A stretch of DNA of 64,000 bases, from positions 56,692-120,691 of the forward strand of contig DDSA01000167.1 in NCBI GenBank assembly GCA_002343715.1, in the 5' to 3' direction. The notes below the pieces were generated by a model. That model saw nothing but the letters and a program-made list of their open reading frames with translations, was not told the DNA's origin and did not search any database. Source of the DNA: Phycisphaerales bacterium UBA2402. GTDB lineage: Bacteria > Planctomycetota > Phycisphaerae > Phycisphaerales > UBA1924. Positions 17,930 through 27,275 of the stretch are shown one piece after another; the stretch's first letter is position 1, and each line of letters starts with the position of its first letter. The position numbers and the translations under genes are program-made.

Positions 17930-19990
17930 TCACTTGCCGGCACCCTGGCCCACGCGAGCGGCATCAGCCAGTCCGGGCACGAACGCCTCCCCGGCTTTGA
18001 TCTGGATCGTGGACCCTACAAAGGCATCGCCGATGGGTTCGGCCCTGCCTCCGAGGTTCTGCGCGAGAAAGGCTTCGGTCACGGCATTGAACGCCATGTT
18101 GTTGACAGGCCTGCTGAACCCGTGACCCTCGTCGGGGAAGAGCACGTACGTCACCGGGATCTTCTTCTCCTGCATCGCCCTAACGATCTGGTCCGATTCG
18201 GCCTGCTTGACGCGTGGATCGTTGGCGCCCTGGCCGATCAGAAGTGGACGCCTGATCTTCTCGACATGATTCAACGGAGATCGTTCTTCGAGGAACGCAC
18301 GCCCCTCCTCCGACTCGTAGTCCCCCACCCGTGTGGAAAACATTTTCTTCAACGGAGCCCAATACGGCGGGATGGTCGAGAGGAGCGTGTTGATGTTCGA
18401 CGGGCCGACAATGTCGATGCCGCAGGCAAAGACTTCAGGGGTGAACGTCAGCCCAACGAGCGTGGCGTAACCGCCGTAACTCCCGCCCATGATGCAGACT
18501 TTGTCCTTCGCCGCGATTTGCCGCTCGACCGCCCAGTTCACGGCGTCGATCAGGTCATCGTGCATCTTTCCGGCCCACTCACGATTGCCCGCGTTGATGT
18601 GGTTCTTACCGAATCCGGTGCTGCCGCGGAAGTTCACCTGCAGGACCGCGTACCCGCGGTTGGTGAGCCATTGGGCGTAGGCGTCGTACCCCCAGTCGTC
18701 CCTGGCCCACGGGCCCCCGTGGACCAGAAGCACCATCGGCAACGGCCCGGTATCTGGTTTGCCATCCGCATCTGCATCCGCCATCGGCGGCAGGGAGAGG
18801 TAACTCACCAACTCCAGCCCGTCCCGCGCGGGGATCACGATCGGGTGCATCCTGGTCAATTTCAGACCATCGAGGCCCTTGCGGTTGCTGAAGAGATACT
18901 CGGCTTGTCCCGGCTCGCCATTGCCAGGGCGGTCATAGCGATAGAACCGTACCGGTCCATCGTCCATCATGTAACTGATGATCCAACGTCTGTCATCCAG
19001 CGAGCGGCTCTGTACCGCGATGTCGCCTTTGGCTACTTTCGCCAACGCCGCGAGGTCGGCCTCGATGCGGGGATCGATCACTTTCCATTCACTGCGAAGA
19101 TGGTTGAACTCCACCGCCTGCACCGTCTTCTCGGTGGGGTGCGTCAAGACGCCTCCGACATCCGCCTTCGGGTTCTCCGCGAGAAGTGACGAAGTTCCTG
19201 CCGTGAGATCCTTGGCGAAGAGGGCCGATGTATCCCGGCCACGGCTGTCGTTCATGTACAGGATGGTGCCGGACTTGTCGAATCCTCCCAGCCCCGTCGT
19301 GGCTTCATCTTCTGGGCCGACCGCGTCCCACGGAGAGGTCGTCCCGTCCGCGTTGATCAGGAGCCATTCCACACCCCCTTCGGGGGTCGTGCGAGTGGCG
19401 AAACGGGGCCGGAAGTCGTGATCGCACGCGATCTCCGCGAATCCCTCGTTCCGGAACACCAGCGTTCGGGTTCCGTCGGCGATCGATACACGGTGGACAT
19501 CGTGGCTTTGAGGGTCGCGGTCGTTCAAGCCCACCAAGACCTCGCCGGGGAAGCGAGCACTGACTCCCTCGAGACGCGCCGCAACACCGTCAACAGGTGT
19601 CAGGTCTCTCACCACGCCCGTGACGACGTTCGCCGCGAGCACGTGCCAGTTCTCATCGCCGCCCTTGTCCATGATGTACAGGACGTGCGCGTTGTCATAG
19701 GCCCAGGAATACGAGCGGATGGGCCGGGATTTCTCGGCCGTCACCGGCTTGGCCGCGGCGAGATCGTCGGCCGGTCCAACCCAGATATTCATGACCCCAT
19801 CAACCGCCGCGAGGTAAGAGATCAGTTGACCATCGGGGCTGACCTGCACGTTCGCACGGTCGGGGTTGCCGAAGAAGACAGCACGCGGGATCAGGTCGGT
19901 GGAAGCGTTCTTCCCCGCCGGCTCCTCGGTGAATCCCGTTGGTGTGCCTATCGCCAGAGTGAGACACGCAAGAAAGACAGGATTGGTCAT
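17930..19990 (-). CDS. Secreted S9-family peptidase (prolyl oligopeptidase-like)
   Basis: 686 residues from ATG 19990 with a signal peptide (MTNPVFLACLTLAIGTPTGFT). The first about 400 residues form a WD40-like propeller with TolB-type repeats (VQVSPDGQLISYLAAVDGVMNIWVG). The alpha/beta hydrolase follows, with nucleophile Ser in GGSYGG (about residue 505), the catalytic Asp in GANDPRV and His in DEGHGF. The family includes dipeptidyl and acylaminoacyl peptidases that act on short peptides. Here it would be periplasmic or extracellular. The C-terminal 40 residues past the catalytic domain are an extra tail without a known motif. Confidence 0.9.
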   Translation of the reverse strand: MTNPVFLACLTLAIGTPTGFTEEPAGKNASTDLIPRAVFFGNPDRANVQVSPDGQLISYLAAVDGVMNIWVGPADDLAAAKPVTAEKSRPIRSYSWAYDNAHVLYIMDKGGDENWHVLAANVVTGVVRDLTPVDGVAARLEGVSARFPGEVLVGLNDRDPQSHDVHRVSIADGTRTLVFRNEGFAEIACDHDFRPRFATRTTPEGGVEWLLINADGTTSPWDAVGPEDEATTGLGGFDKSGTILYMNDSRGRDTSALFAKDLTAGTSSLLAENPKADVGGVLTHPTEKTVQAVEFNHLRSEWKVIDPRIEADLAALAKVAKGDIAVQSRSLDDRRWIISYMMDDGPVRFYRYDRPGNGEPGQAEYLFSNRKGLDGLKLTRMHPIVIPARDGLELVSYLSLPPMADADADGKPDTGPLPMVLLVHGGPWARDDWGYDAYAQWLTNRGYAVLQVNFRGSTGFGKNHINAGNREWAGKMHDDLIDAVNWAVERQIAAKDKVCIMGGSYGGYATLVGLTFTPEVFACGIDIVGPSNINTLLSTIPPYWAPLKKMFSTRVGDYESEEGRAFLEERSPLNHVEKIRRPLLIGQGANDPRVKQAESDQIVRAMQEKKIPVTYVLFPDEGHGFSRPVNNMAFNAVTEAFLAQNLGGRAEPIGDAFVGSTIQIKAGEAFVPGLADAARVGQGAGK

Positions 19991-20084
19991 GGTGTGTCCG
20001 TTACCGACAGCGCGGGAGTTGCCGTTTCGGGCGTACACATCGCGCAACTGATGATGTTTATCCGTGACAGAAGTCCCTCGCGGT

Positions 20085-21275
20085 TCATACCCGGTACGCT
20101 TCGGCTACTTTGGCGAGTGATTCTCCAACGATGCGGAAGTGGTCGTCCGTCAGGTCATGATGCATGGGCAGGGCAAACACGCGAGCCGCCAGCCCCGCCG
20201 CTACCGGGGTGTCGTCATTGCTGAACTCCTCGAGCGCGGGCTGTTGGGGCAAGGAACGGGGGTAATGAACCGCCGTGGGAACCCCCTCGGCTTTCAGCGC
20301 CGAGCAGAACTCGTCCCGAGTGCAGGCGAACTTCGAAGGATCCAACTGAACAACATACAGGTGAAACGCGCTCGTCGCGCCGGCCGTCGTGGTCGGGGCT
20401 TTGAGCCCGGGAATCCCCTTCAGCAACGCGTCGTAGCGCGCCGCGTTCTTCTGCCGCTGTGCGGTCTGCTCCGCGAGACGATCGAGGCGAGAGCACCCGA
20501 TCGCACCCGCCATGTCGTTCAGACGATAGTTGTAACCGATCCGCTCGTGAAGATACTTGTCCGTTTCGCCGTGGGAGCGGAGCAGTTGGATGTCCTTCGC
20601 CACGCCGTCATCGTTGCAGGTCACGATGCCGCCCTCACCCGTGGCCAAGTTTTTCGTCGCGTAGAGCGAGTAGGTTACCACATCGCCGAACTCACCCAAC
20701 CCGCGCCCCTTGTAGGTCGCGAGGTGCGCCTGGGCCGCGTCGTAGATCACCATCAGGTTGTGCTTCTCGGCGATGGCCTGCACCGCGTCGATGTCAACCG
20801 GGCAGCCGTACAAGTGCGTCGCGGCGATGCCCGTGGTGCGGGGAGTGACTTTCTTCGCCAGGTCCCTGGGGTCCATCTGCATGGTGTCCGGGAGCGCATC
20901 GACAAAGACCGGCACCGCTCCCCGGGCTACGACCATCGACACGGTGGCGATGTAACTCCACGCGGGAACAAGGACTTCATCCCCGGGCTGGATCAACGGC
21001 TCGTACGCGAGTTGCAGCGCCACGGTGCCGTTGGCGCAGGTCATCGCATGCTTGGCACCCGTCATCGCCGCCCAGCGCTGTTCCAACTCCGCGCATTTGC
21101 TCGCCGCACGCAGCATCCCGCTGCGGAGCACCCCCAGGACGGCGTTCACATCGGCCTCGCTCAAGCCCGTGGACATGAAGGGAACAGCGTTTGCCGACAC
21201 AGCCGTCCCCCCGTGAACGGCCAGGGCAGACCCGGAGGAACGAACAGGAGCGGGGGCGAGCGTCGACAAGGGCAT
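20085..21275 (-). CDS. DegT/DnrJ/EryC1/StrS-family PLP aminotransferase
   Basis: 396 residues from ATG 21275. The fold-type I signatures are visible: TCANGTVALQLAY, GDEVLVPAWSYIAT, VIYDAAQAHLATYKGRG, and the PLP Lys in SLYATKNLATGEGGI, followed by RSHGETDKYLHERIGYNYRLNDM. These enzymes aminate keto-sugars for LPS, O-antigen or glycan synthesis. No other sugar-nucleotide genes flank it, so the substrate is open. An in-frame start at 21518 would add about 80 low-complexity residues and I rejected it. Confidence 0.9.
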   Translation of the reverse strand: MPLSTLAPAPVRSSGSALAVHGGTAVSANAVPFMSTGLSEADVNAVLGVLRSGMLRAASKCAELEQRWAAMTGAKHAMTCANGTVALQLAYEPLIQPGDEVLVPAWSYIATVSMVVARGAVPVFVDALPDTMQMDPRDLAKKVTPRTTGIAATHLYGCPVDIDAVQAIAEKHNLMVIYDAAQAHLATYKGRGLGEFGDVVTYSLYATKNLATGEGGIVTCNDDGVAKDIQLLRSHGETDKYLHERIGYNYRLNDMAGAIGCSRLDRLAEQTAQRQKNAARYDALLKGIPGLKAPTTTAGATSAFHLYVVQLDPSKFACTRDEFCSALKAEGVPTAVHYPRSLPQQPALEEFSNDDTPVAAGLAARVFALPMHHDLTDDHFRIVGESLAKVAEAYRV

Positions 21276-21541
21276 ACTCCATGAAACAGCCCGGCCGCCC
21301 CACGCCTGCGGGGCCGTCACCGGACACGAAGGGTAGGCGCAAACCGCTGGATTCTCCGAGTTCGCTCGCTCGAGGTTCCTCAATCTGGATGTCGCGGCGA
21401 ACGCTCCGCGGCGTGTTACCGCCTCGGGTGGGCCTTGGACTTCCGAACCCGGTGGAGAGTCGTACGCTTCGGTCGCGTACCACCGCCGGTTTTTATACTC
21501 CGTCGCTACTCTCGACATGCCGTTCTCCCGAATCGAACAAC

Positions 21542-22282
21542 ATGACCCACGATGAATCCCGTGCCGCGCTCCGTTTCCGCCGCGTCCTGCTCAAGGTCAG
21601 CGGTGAATCGTTCTGCAAACCCGGCGCGTTCGGCATCGACCCCGCGGAACTGGACTCGATCGCGTCGGAGATCCGGCAGGCTTCCCTCGCGGGGGGGCAA
21701 CTGGCTGTCGTCGTCGGCGGCGGCAACATCATCCGCGGCGCGGAACTCGCTGCGCAGGGTCACATCCACCAGGCCACCGCCGATCACATGGGGATGCTCG
21801 GCACGGTCATCAACGGGCTGGCGCTCAAGGAAAAACTCGTCTCGATGGGCACGGATTGTCGCGTGATGAGCGCCATCGAAATCCGGGCGGTGGCCGAGCC
21901 GTTCATCCGAGGCCGGGCGATCCGCCATCTCGAAAAAGGCCGTGTCGTGGTCCTGGCGGCGGGGACAGGCAACCCCTTCTTCACCACCGACACGTGCGCC
22001 GCCCTCCGCGCTGCCGAACTGGGGTGCGATGTCCTGCTCAAAGCCACAAAGGTGGACGGCGTCTACACCGCTGATCCCAAGAAGGATCCGGCCGCTACTC
22101 GATATGAATCCCTGACGTTCGCCCAGGCCATCGACCAGCGACTCAAAGTCATGGATATGTCCGCCCTCGACCTGTGCGAGAAGCACCGTGTGCCCGTAGT
22201 CGTCTTCGATTTCAAGAAACGCGGCAATATCGCGCGGGTGGTCGCCGGCGAGCGGGTCGGCACGCTCGTGCACCCGGTCTGA
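21542..22282 (+). CDS. pyrH: Uridylate kinase
   Basis: 246 residues. This is a bacterial UMP kinase of the amino-acid kinase fold: LLKVSGESF at the phosphate-binding start, VVGGGNIIRG, DHMGMLGTVINGLAL, NPFFTTDTCAALRA, LLKATKVDGVYTADPKKDP and a final FDFKKRGNIARVV. It phosphorylates UMP to UDP in pyrimidine nucleotide synthesis. I start at ATG 21542 (MTHDESRAALRFRRVL); an earlier in-frame start at 21191 would overlap the divergent aminotransferase gene. frr follows 110 bases downstream, the usual pyrH-frr order, but rpsB and tsf are not in front. Confidence 0.95.
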   Translation: MTHDESRAALRFRRVLLKVSGESFCKPGAFGIDPAELDSIASEIRQASLAGGQLAVVVGGGNIIRGAELAAQGHIHQATADHMGMLGTVINGLALKEKLVSMGTDCRVMSAIEIRAVAEPFIRGRAIRHLEKGRVVVLAAGTGNPFFTTDTCAALRAAELGCDVLLKATKVDGVYTADPKKDPAATRYESLTFAQAIDQRLKVMDMSALDLCEKHRVPVVVFDFKKRGNIARVVAGERVGTLVHPV

Positions 22283-22392
22283 ACACCGCGGCGGAACGAT
22301 CCGCAACGACCCGACGCCAACATCCCGCACTATCATCCGGTCGAATCCCGGTGTGCCCCCCGGCATGGGGACGCTGCCACAAGGAACCCGAC

Positions 22393-22962
22393 ATGAACGA
22401 TCCCGACACAATCCTGCTCACAACCGAAGAGCAGATGGAAAAAGCGCTCGACTACCTGAAGAACGAACTCCGCGGCATCCGCACGGGGAGAGCTTCTCCG
22501 GCGCTGGTTGAGTTCCTGAAAGTGGAATGCTACGGCTCGGTATCGGATATGAAATCCATCGCCTCCATCAGCGTGCCCGAGCCGACGCAACTCCTGATCA
22601 AGCCGTTCGATGGCAGCCTTGTGAGCGCCATCAAGACGGCGATCGAGAAGGCTCAGATGAGCATCAACCCGATCGTCGAGGGCAAGCAGATCCGGCTGAT
22701 GCTCCCCGCCATGAGCCAGGAGCGCCGGCAGAAGGACGCCGCCCGCATCAAGAAGATGGGCGAGGAGGCCAAGGTCGTGATCCGCAACGCCCGCCGTGAC
22801 GCCAACAAGCACGCCGATGCGCTGGGCAAGGGCACGGGGCACCACGTGCCCGAGGATGAGATCAAAACGCTCAAAGAGGAGATCCAGGCGTTGCTGGAGA
22901 AGTTCGAGGCCGATGTGGACCGCCGGATCGAGGAAAAGACAAAGGAAGTCATGACGGTCTGA
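22393..22962 (+). CDS. frr: Ribosome recycling factor
   Basis: 189 residues, a normal length. It releases ribosomes from mRNA after termination together with EF-G. Characteristic segments are LRGIRTGRASPALVEFLKVE, ISVPEPTQLLIKPFD, IRLMLPAMSQERRQK and a coiled-coil C-terminal half KTLKEEIQALLEKFEADVDR. ATG 22393 is preceded by an AAGGAA ribosome binding site. It follows pyrH on the same strand. Confidence 0.96.
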   Translation: MNDPDTILLTTEEQMEKALDYLKNELRGIRTGRASPALVEFLKVECYGSVSDMKSIASISVPEPTQLLIKPFDGSLVSAIKTAIEKAQMSINPIVEGKQIRLMLPAMSQERRQKDAARIKKMGEEAKVVIRNARRDANKHADALGKGTGHHVPEDEIKTLKEEIQALLEKFEADVDRRIEEKTKEVMTV

Positions 22963-23040
22963 CGCCCGCCACGCCGCGCATTCACCCGCCACGCGAGCAT
23001 CCAGTCGAATCTCTCCCGCCGAACGCCGGTACACCAACCC

Positions 23041-24912
23041 ATGCCCGTCATCCTCCGATGGTTGCTCCGACAAGGCCCGGCCAACCCGATCGCGGTGCGT
23101 CTGGTTCAGAACGCCTCTCGCCGGACGAAGCACATGTACCTCCGCGCGGCCTACCTCGCGGTTCTGATCATCGTGCTGCTGTGGGTGCTGCTGCTCTCCA
23201 CCAGCGCCGGGTCGCTGAGTTATCTGCAACTGGCACAGGCCGGGGCCGGCTCCTTCACCGCCATCGCCTACCTCCAGATCGCGCTGATCTGCATCCTCGC
23301 ACCGGTGTTCATGGGCGGGGCCATCGCCCAGGAGGCCAGCCCACGCACGTGGGACATCCTTCTTACCACGCCCCTCACGGCCAGCGAGATCGTTTTCGGA
23401 AACCTGCTCGGGCGCCTCTTCTTCGTCCTCGGCTTGCTTTTCGCCAGTCTGCCGCTGTTCGCGTTGACGCAGTACTTCGGGGGAGTCCCCTACCAGGCCA
23501 TCTTCGGCAGTTACATCATCGCCGCGTGCGCGGCACTGCTCGTGGGCGCACTGGCCATCGCGCTGGCAGTCAGCCGACTGGCCGGGAAGCGTGCGTTCTT
23601 TGCGTTTTACATCGCCATCATCACGTACCTCGGGGCGACGTGGGCGATCGACGCGGGGTTGCGCGATGCCGGGAAGGGCGTCGCGAACTCGGGCGTGACC
23701 TGGATGACCGCCCTCAATCCCTTCCTCGCTCTCACCGCCTTGCTCAATCCTTCTACGTACCCCAGTGCTCCATCGGGAAGCCTGCGAGGACTTGACGCAT
23801 GGTTGCTGGAGACACCGGTCCGAACTTTCTGTATCGGGAGCACACTGCTCAGCCTGCTGTTTGTCGGGCTTTCGACCCTTACCGTCCGCAGCGGCGGGCT
23901 GCAGTCGCTGGGCACCGATGAGAGCGGGCTTTCGCTCTGGCAGCGGCTGACCGGAGCGAAAGGCGGTGAAGGAGGCGAAGCCCGTCACCGAGCCCCCCGA
24001 CACGTCTGGCACAACCCCATCGCCTGGCGTGAGGCCGCCAGCCGCAACAGCCAGCCCAGCAAGATCGTGGCCCGGTGGGCCTTCATCGCGCTGGGGATGC
24101 TGGGTGGGGCGAGCCTGGTGTGGATGTTTCACCGGGGTGTTATCTCAACCCCGGAAAGGTTCCAGTTCACGCTTCTGGCCGTGGTCTGGACCGAGTTGGC
24201 CGTGGTGACGCTCGTGGGCATCATCACCGCCGCCAGCGCCATTAGCCGTGAGCGAGAGGACGGCACCCTCGACCTGCTTCTGACGACGCCGATCACGGCG
24301 CGGGCGTATCTCATCGGCAAACTGCGCGGACTCATCGCCTACCTCCTCCCGCTGGTCAGTGTGCCGCTGGGGACGGTGGCGATGGCCTCGATTTATGTAC
24401 TGACAAACGGCTTCGGGCGAGAGGACGCGGACAAGACGATTTACGTGACTACGACCGTCGGCGCAATCAAGCGGCAACTGCCGATCCTTCTCCCCGAGGC
24501 CGCCCTCCTGCTGCCCCTGGTGGTCATCCCGTTCCTGGCCTTCTGCGTCATGGTCGGGCTGCAATGGTCGCTCAAGAGCCGGGGCATCCTCGGCTCGGTC
24601 ATCGCCACCGTGGGCATGGTCGGCGCGATCGCGGGCACCATCGGCCTGTGCGGATGGAGCGCATCCTTCGCACTGCTGGGCATCGGGCCTGTGCTGGGCT
24701 CGCTGAGCCCGGTATCGTTCCTTCTGCTGGTGGTGCATGTTGATCGCATCGGCGAAACGCTCATCGAGTGGAACTTGTCCGGCGCGAGGCTCACCCTCGC
24801 GGTCGGAGCATTCGCTGCCCTCGCGGTCAACGGAGCGGTCTGCTACGCACTACTTTCCTCCATGGTGCGAACGTTCGACGTGACCGTGCGAAAACTCGCC
24901 GGCGGTCGGTGA
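23041..24912 (+). CDS. ABC-2-type transporter permease with two tandem permease halves
   Basis: 623 residues with about twelve hydrophobic segments. Two similar halves can be seen. Each has a short N-terminal amphipathic stretch with NP (RQGPANPIAVRLVQNASR; HNPIAWREAASRNS), a first membrane helix, and then the ABC-2 signature with E-A-S/E-R-E-D and LLLTTPIT (AIAQEASPRTWDILLTTPLTASEI; AISREREDGTLDLLLTTPITARAY). This is therefore a fused dimer of ABC-2 permease units. The substrate is unknown. No ATP-binding protein is encoded next to it, so its ATPase must be elsewhere. The start ATG 23041 lies 78 bases after frr. Confidence 0.82.
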   Translation: MPVILRWLLRQGPANPIAVRLVQNASRRTKHMYLRAAYLAVLIIVLLWVLLLSTSAGSLSYLQLAQAGAGSFTAIAYLQIALICILAPVFMGGAIAQEASPRTWDILLTTPLTASEIVFGNLLGRLFFVLGLLFASLPLFALTQYFGGVPYQAIFGSYIIAACAALLVGALAIALAVSRLAGKRAFFAFYIAIITYLGATWAIDAGLRDAGKGVANSGVTWMTALNPFLALTALLNPSTYPSAPSGSLRGLDAWLLETPVRTFCIGSTLLSLLFVGLSTLTVRSGGLQSLGTDESGLSLWQRLTGAKGGEGGEARHRAPRHVWHNPIAWREAASRNSQPSKIVARWAFIALGMLGGASLVWMFHRGVISTPERFQFTLLAVVWTELAVVTLVGIITAASAISREREDGTLDLLLTTPITARAYLIGKLRGLIAYLLPLVSVPLGTVAMASIYVLTNGFGREDADKTIYVTTTVGAIKRQLPILLPEAALLLPLVVIPFLAFCVMVGLQWSLKSRGILGSVIATVGMVGAIAGTIGLCGWSASFALLGIGPVLGSLSPVSFLLLVVHVDRIGETLIEWNLSGARLTLAVGAFAALAVNGAVCYALLSSMVRTFDVTVRKLAGGR

Positions 24913-24936
24913 TGCCCCGCCCCGCGAATGCCGTAT

Positions 24937-26676
24937 TCACCCGATGATCGTGCGCCGACGTTTGACGTAGTCCCAGAGCACGAAGCGGTCCAGGTCCTTT
25001 CCTCCGGTGAACAACGCCCTCCCGCCGGTCGCTTGTGCCACCGCATGAGCGAAGCGCACATCCTCGCTGCTTTGACTCCAACTCGGCAGGATGAACAAGT
25101 TGATGGTGATCCCCTCGGAGCCGCACAGCCGGGCTTCCCGCATCGTGGCTTCTTCGGTGCGCTGGTCCGGCGGGTAGAGCATGAAGAGGTTCTTGCCTTC
25201 GAAATGCGCGGTCGGCAGACCGTCGGTGATCAGGAGTACCTGACGGTTGGGTGTGGGCCGCGTCCGGAGCAGCGTGCGGGCAAGGAAGAGCGCGTGCTGG
25301 ATGTTAGTGAAATGCTGGGGCACACCCACCTCGCTCAGGTTCGGGTCGCTCATGTCCGCGCGTAGACGCACGACGGGATGGTGTATCGTGACCGGCTTGG
25401 GCAACATCGCCGGGACTTCCGCGAGCCGTCGCTCCCGGGCGAAGGTGAACATCTCGATGAAGCACACAAAGTCACCCGGGTACTCGGCGCGGATCAGACC
25501 GTCGAGCGCCAGCGCCAGGCGTTTGCACTGGATGTACTGTCCCCCGTACAGCATCGAGCCCGACATGTCCATCAACACCGCCGTGGCGCACGACGGCGTG
25601 TTCCGTGTCCGGTGGATGCTCAGGTCGTCGGAATGAAACACCGGTGTGGTCGCCCGGCCCCGATGCAGGGCCGCGGCCGACCTCGCCGCGGCGTTCAGCA
25701 CGCTGCCCGTCACATCAAGGTGGGCCAGGCTGTCCCCGAACTCATACGCCTTGGTCCGCTCGATCTCGACCGCGCCCTCGCCGATGACCGGGCCGCTGTG
25801 CCGTCCGGTACGCGCCGCGGACAGGTTCGAGAAGATTTCCACAAGAATTTTCCGCTGGAAGAGTCGATACGCGGCGGGCGTGAGGCGAAATCCGTGAGTT
25901 GATCTCTCCAACCCCTGCCGCAGGGCCTCCTGCCTCAGATACTCCTCGACTTCCTGCTGGATTCTGTTCAATGCTTCCATCTCTCCCGGATCTGCGTACC
26001 GCGAGAGTGCCTCCATGTCGATGACCGCGAGCTGTGCGTTCTTCGCCGCGTCCTTCAGTTGCTCCAGGAGCGCATCGATGGTCTCGAGTTCTTCCTTGAC
26101 TCGAAGAGCCTGCTCGACGGTCAAGGGTTCACGCCCCGTGAAGGCGTACTTCGCGCTGAGTTCGTCTACCTGGTACTTCTCCCCCAGAGACTGAAGTGCC
26201 CGCAACAGTGCGAGGGAAAACTCAGAGCGTTCATCCTTCTGCCGGAACCAGAGTTGTTCCAGCTCGGCGATCTGTTCCTCCTCCGCGGCCTTGATGAACG
26301 CGTCACGCATCGACGCGGGCGGAACCGCGCCGCCCATGACGTCCTTGTATCGACGCGCCGCCTCCGCGCGAGCCGTGCCTGTCTCGAAGCGCTCCAGGAG
26401 TTTTCGACGGCGCTCGCGCAGCATCGCGGCGAGGCTCTCAAGGCTTGGTCCCAAACGCGGGAAGAGGCTCGGATCAAGACGAATCGCGTTGGCGAGTTCC
26501 TCCTCGGTCAACTCGCGCAGGTCGCCGTACGCGAGCATGTGCTCGAACGCGGCGGAAGCGATCTCCGGCGGCGGTGCGGTCGGACCGGGGAAGTTCCTGG
26601 GGTCGTAGCGTTGGTATGAATGCACAATCCCGCCCGGGGTGGGTTCCGCTGGAGGGTGGCCGTCTGCGCGGGGCAT
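24937..26676 (-). CDS. VWA-domain protein (magnesium-chelatase/CoxE-like)
   Basis: 579 residues from ATG 26676 (MPRADGH); a GTG at 26733 is an alternative. The N-terminal half is helical and charged, with an ERRRKLLERF and an EELETIDALLEQLKDAAKNAQ coiled-coil-like stretch. The C-terminal about 220 residues are a von Willebrand A domain with the metal site DMSGS (LMDMSGSMLYGG) and LLITDGLPTAH. Proteins of this build usually work with a MoxR/ChlI-type AAA ATPase, but none is encoded beside it. No signal peptide is seen, so it should be cytoplasmic. It converges on the ABC-2 permease with 24 bases between stops. Confidence 0.82.
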   Translation of the reverse strand: MPRADGHPPAEPTPGGIVHSYQRYDPRNFPGPTAPPPEIASAAFEHMLAYGDLRELTEEELANAIRLDPSLFPRLGPSLESLAAMLRERRRKLLERFETGTARAEAARRYKDVMGGAVPPASMRDAFIKAAEEEQIAELEQLWFRQKDERSEFSLALLRALQSLGEKYQVDELSAKYAFTGREPLTVEQALRVKEELETIDALLEQLKDAAKNAQLAVIDMEALSRYADPGEMEALNRIQQEVEEYLRQEALRQGLERSTHGFRLTPAAYRLFQRKILVEIFSNLSAARTGRHSGPVIGEGAVEIERTKAYEFGDSLAHLDVTGSVLNAAARSAAALHRGRATTPVFHSDDLSIHRTRNTPSCATAVLMDMSGSMLYGGQYIQCKRLALALDGLIRAEYPGDFVCFIEMFTFARERRLAEVPAMLPKPVTIHHPVVRLRADMSDPNLSEVGVPQHFTNIQHALFLARTLLRTRPTPNRQVLLITDGLPTAHFEGKNLFMLYPPDQRTEEATMREARLCGSEGITINLFILPSWSQSSEDVRFAHAVAQATGGRALFTGGKDLDRFVLWDYVKRRRTIIG

Positions 26677-26783
26677 CGGGGAATGATTCGCATCGGGTGC
26701 GAATGCGGATGCCCGGCACCTTCTCTTCAACACGGACGCAAGAACGGAGATCCGCGGCTACATACCATGCGATAGGTACTTGC

Positions 26784-27275
26784 ATGAGGCCCAACACTGT
26801 GTTTATAACCTCCGAGAGATCCTTCTGTGCGGCTCTTCTCTGCGGGGTCATGGTCATGGCGGTCGGATGCGGATCGACCGGCCGGCCTGCGGGTGAAGCA
26901 GGCGGGCGGAACGTAGCTCGATCCATCGAGGAACCCTTCGCCAGCGCACGTGCCACCGCCGATGGTACCGCTTTCGTTCGTTGTCTGCCCCATCCTCTCC
27001 CCATCGAATCCAACCGGATGTTCACGATGACCGTGAGCGTTTACGAGGATGCAGAACTTTCCCGACCCGCCGCGAGCGCCGGCGTTCACGCCGATGCCGA
27101 CATGCCCGAGCACGGGCACGGCATGACGCTGGTGCCGCGGGTTTCGCGGATATCGCCCGGGGTATTCCAAGTCGAAGGGATGCTCATGCACATGCCCGGT
27201 GCCTGGGAAATCTACATCGATGTGGATCGGGAGGGCCGCACCGGCCGCGCGACATTCCCGGTGGAGGTACCGTGA
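26784..27275 (+). CDS. FixH/YtkA-like lipoprotein
   Basis: 163 residues. The N-terminus MRPNTVFITSERSFCAALLCGVMVMAVGC ends in a lipobox AVGC near residue 29. The mature domain is an Ig-like beta sandwich as in YtkA/FixH proteins: SNRMFTMTVSVYEDAELS..., a Met/His-rich loop DMPEHGHGM, then GVFQVEGMLMHMPGAWEIYIDV. The His/Met residues could bind copper. Its TGA overlaps the GTG start of the next gene (GTGA), so it is translationally coupled to a diheme peroxidase, which suggests a joint periplasmic redox role. Confidence 0.75.
   Translation: MRPNTVFITSERSFCAALLCGVMVMAVGCGSTGRPAGEAGGRNVARSIEEPFASARATADGTAFVRCLPHPLPIESNRMFTMTVSVYEDAELSRPAASAGVHADADMPEHGHGMTLVPRVSRISPGVFQVEGMLMHMPGAWEIYIDVDREGRTGRATFPVEVP

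Noticed and set aside
17756-19189. Plus-strand open frame of about 477 codons
   Set aside because: Antisense to the S9 peptidase, whose catalytic motifs are all on the other strand.
22333-24132. Minus-strand open frame of about 600 codons across frr and the ABC-2 permease
   Set aside because: It overlaps frr and a clear membrane protein; its composition (Gln/Arg/His-rich) is that of a GC-rich antisense frame.
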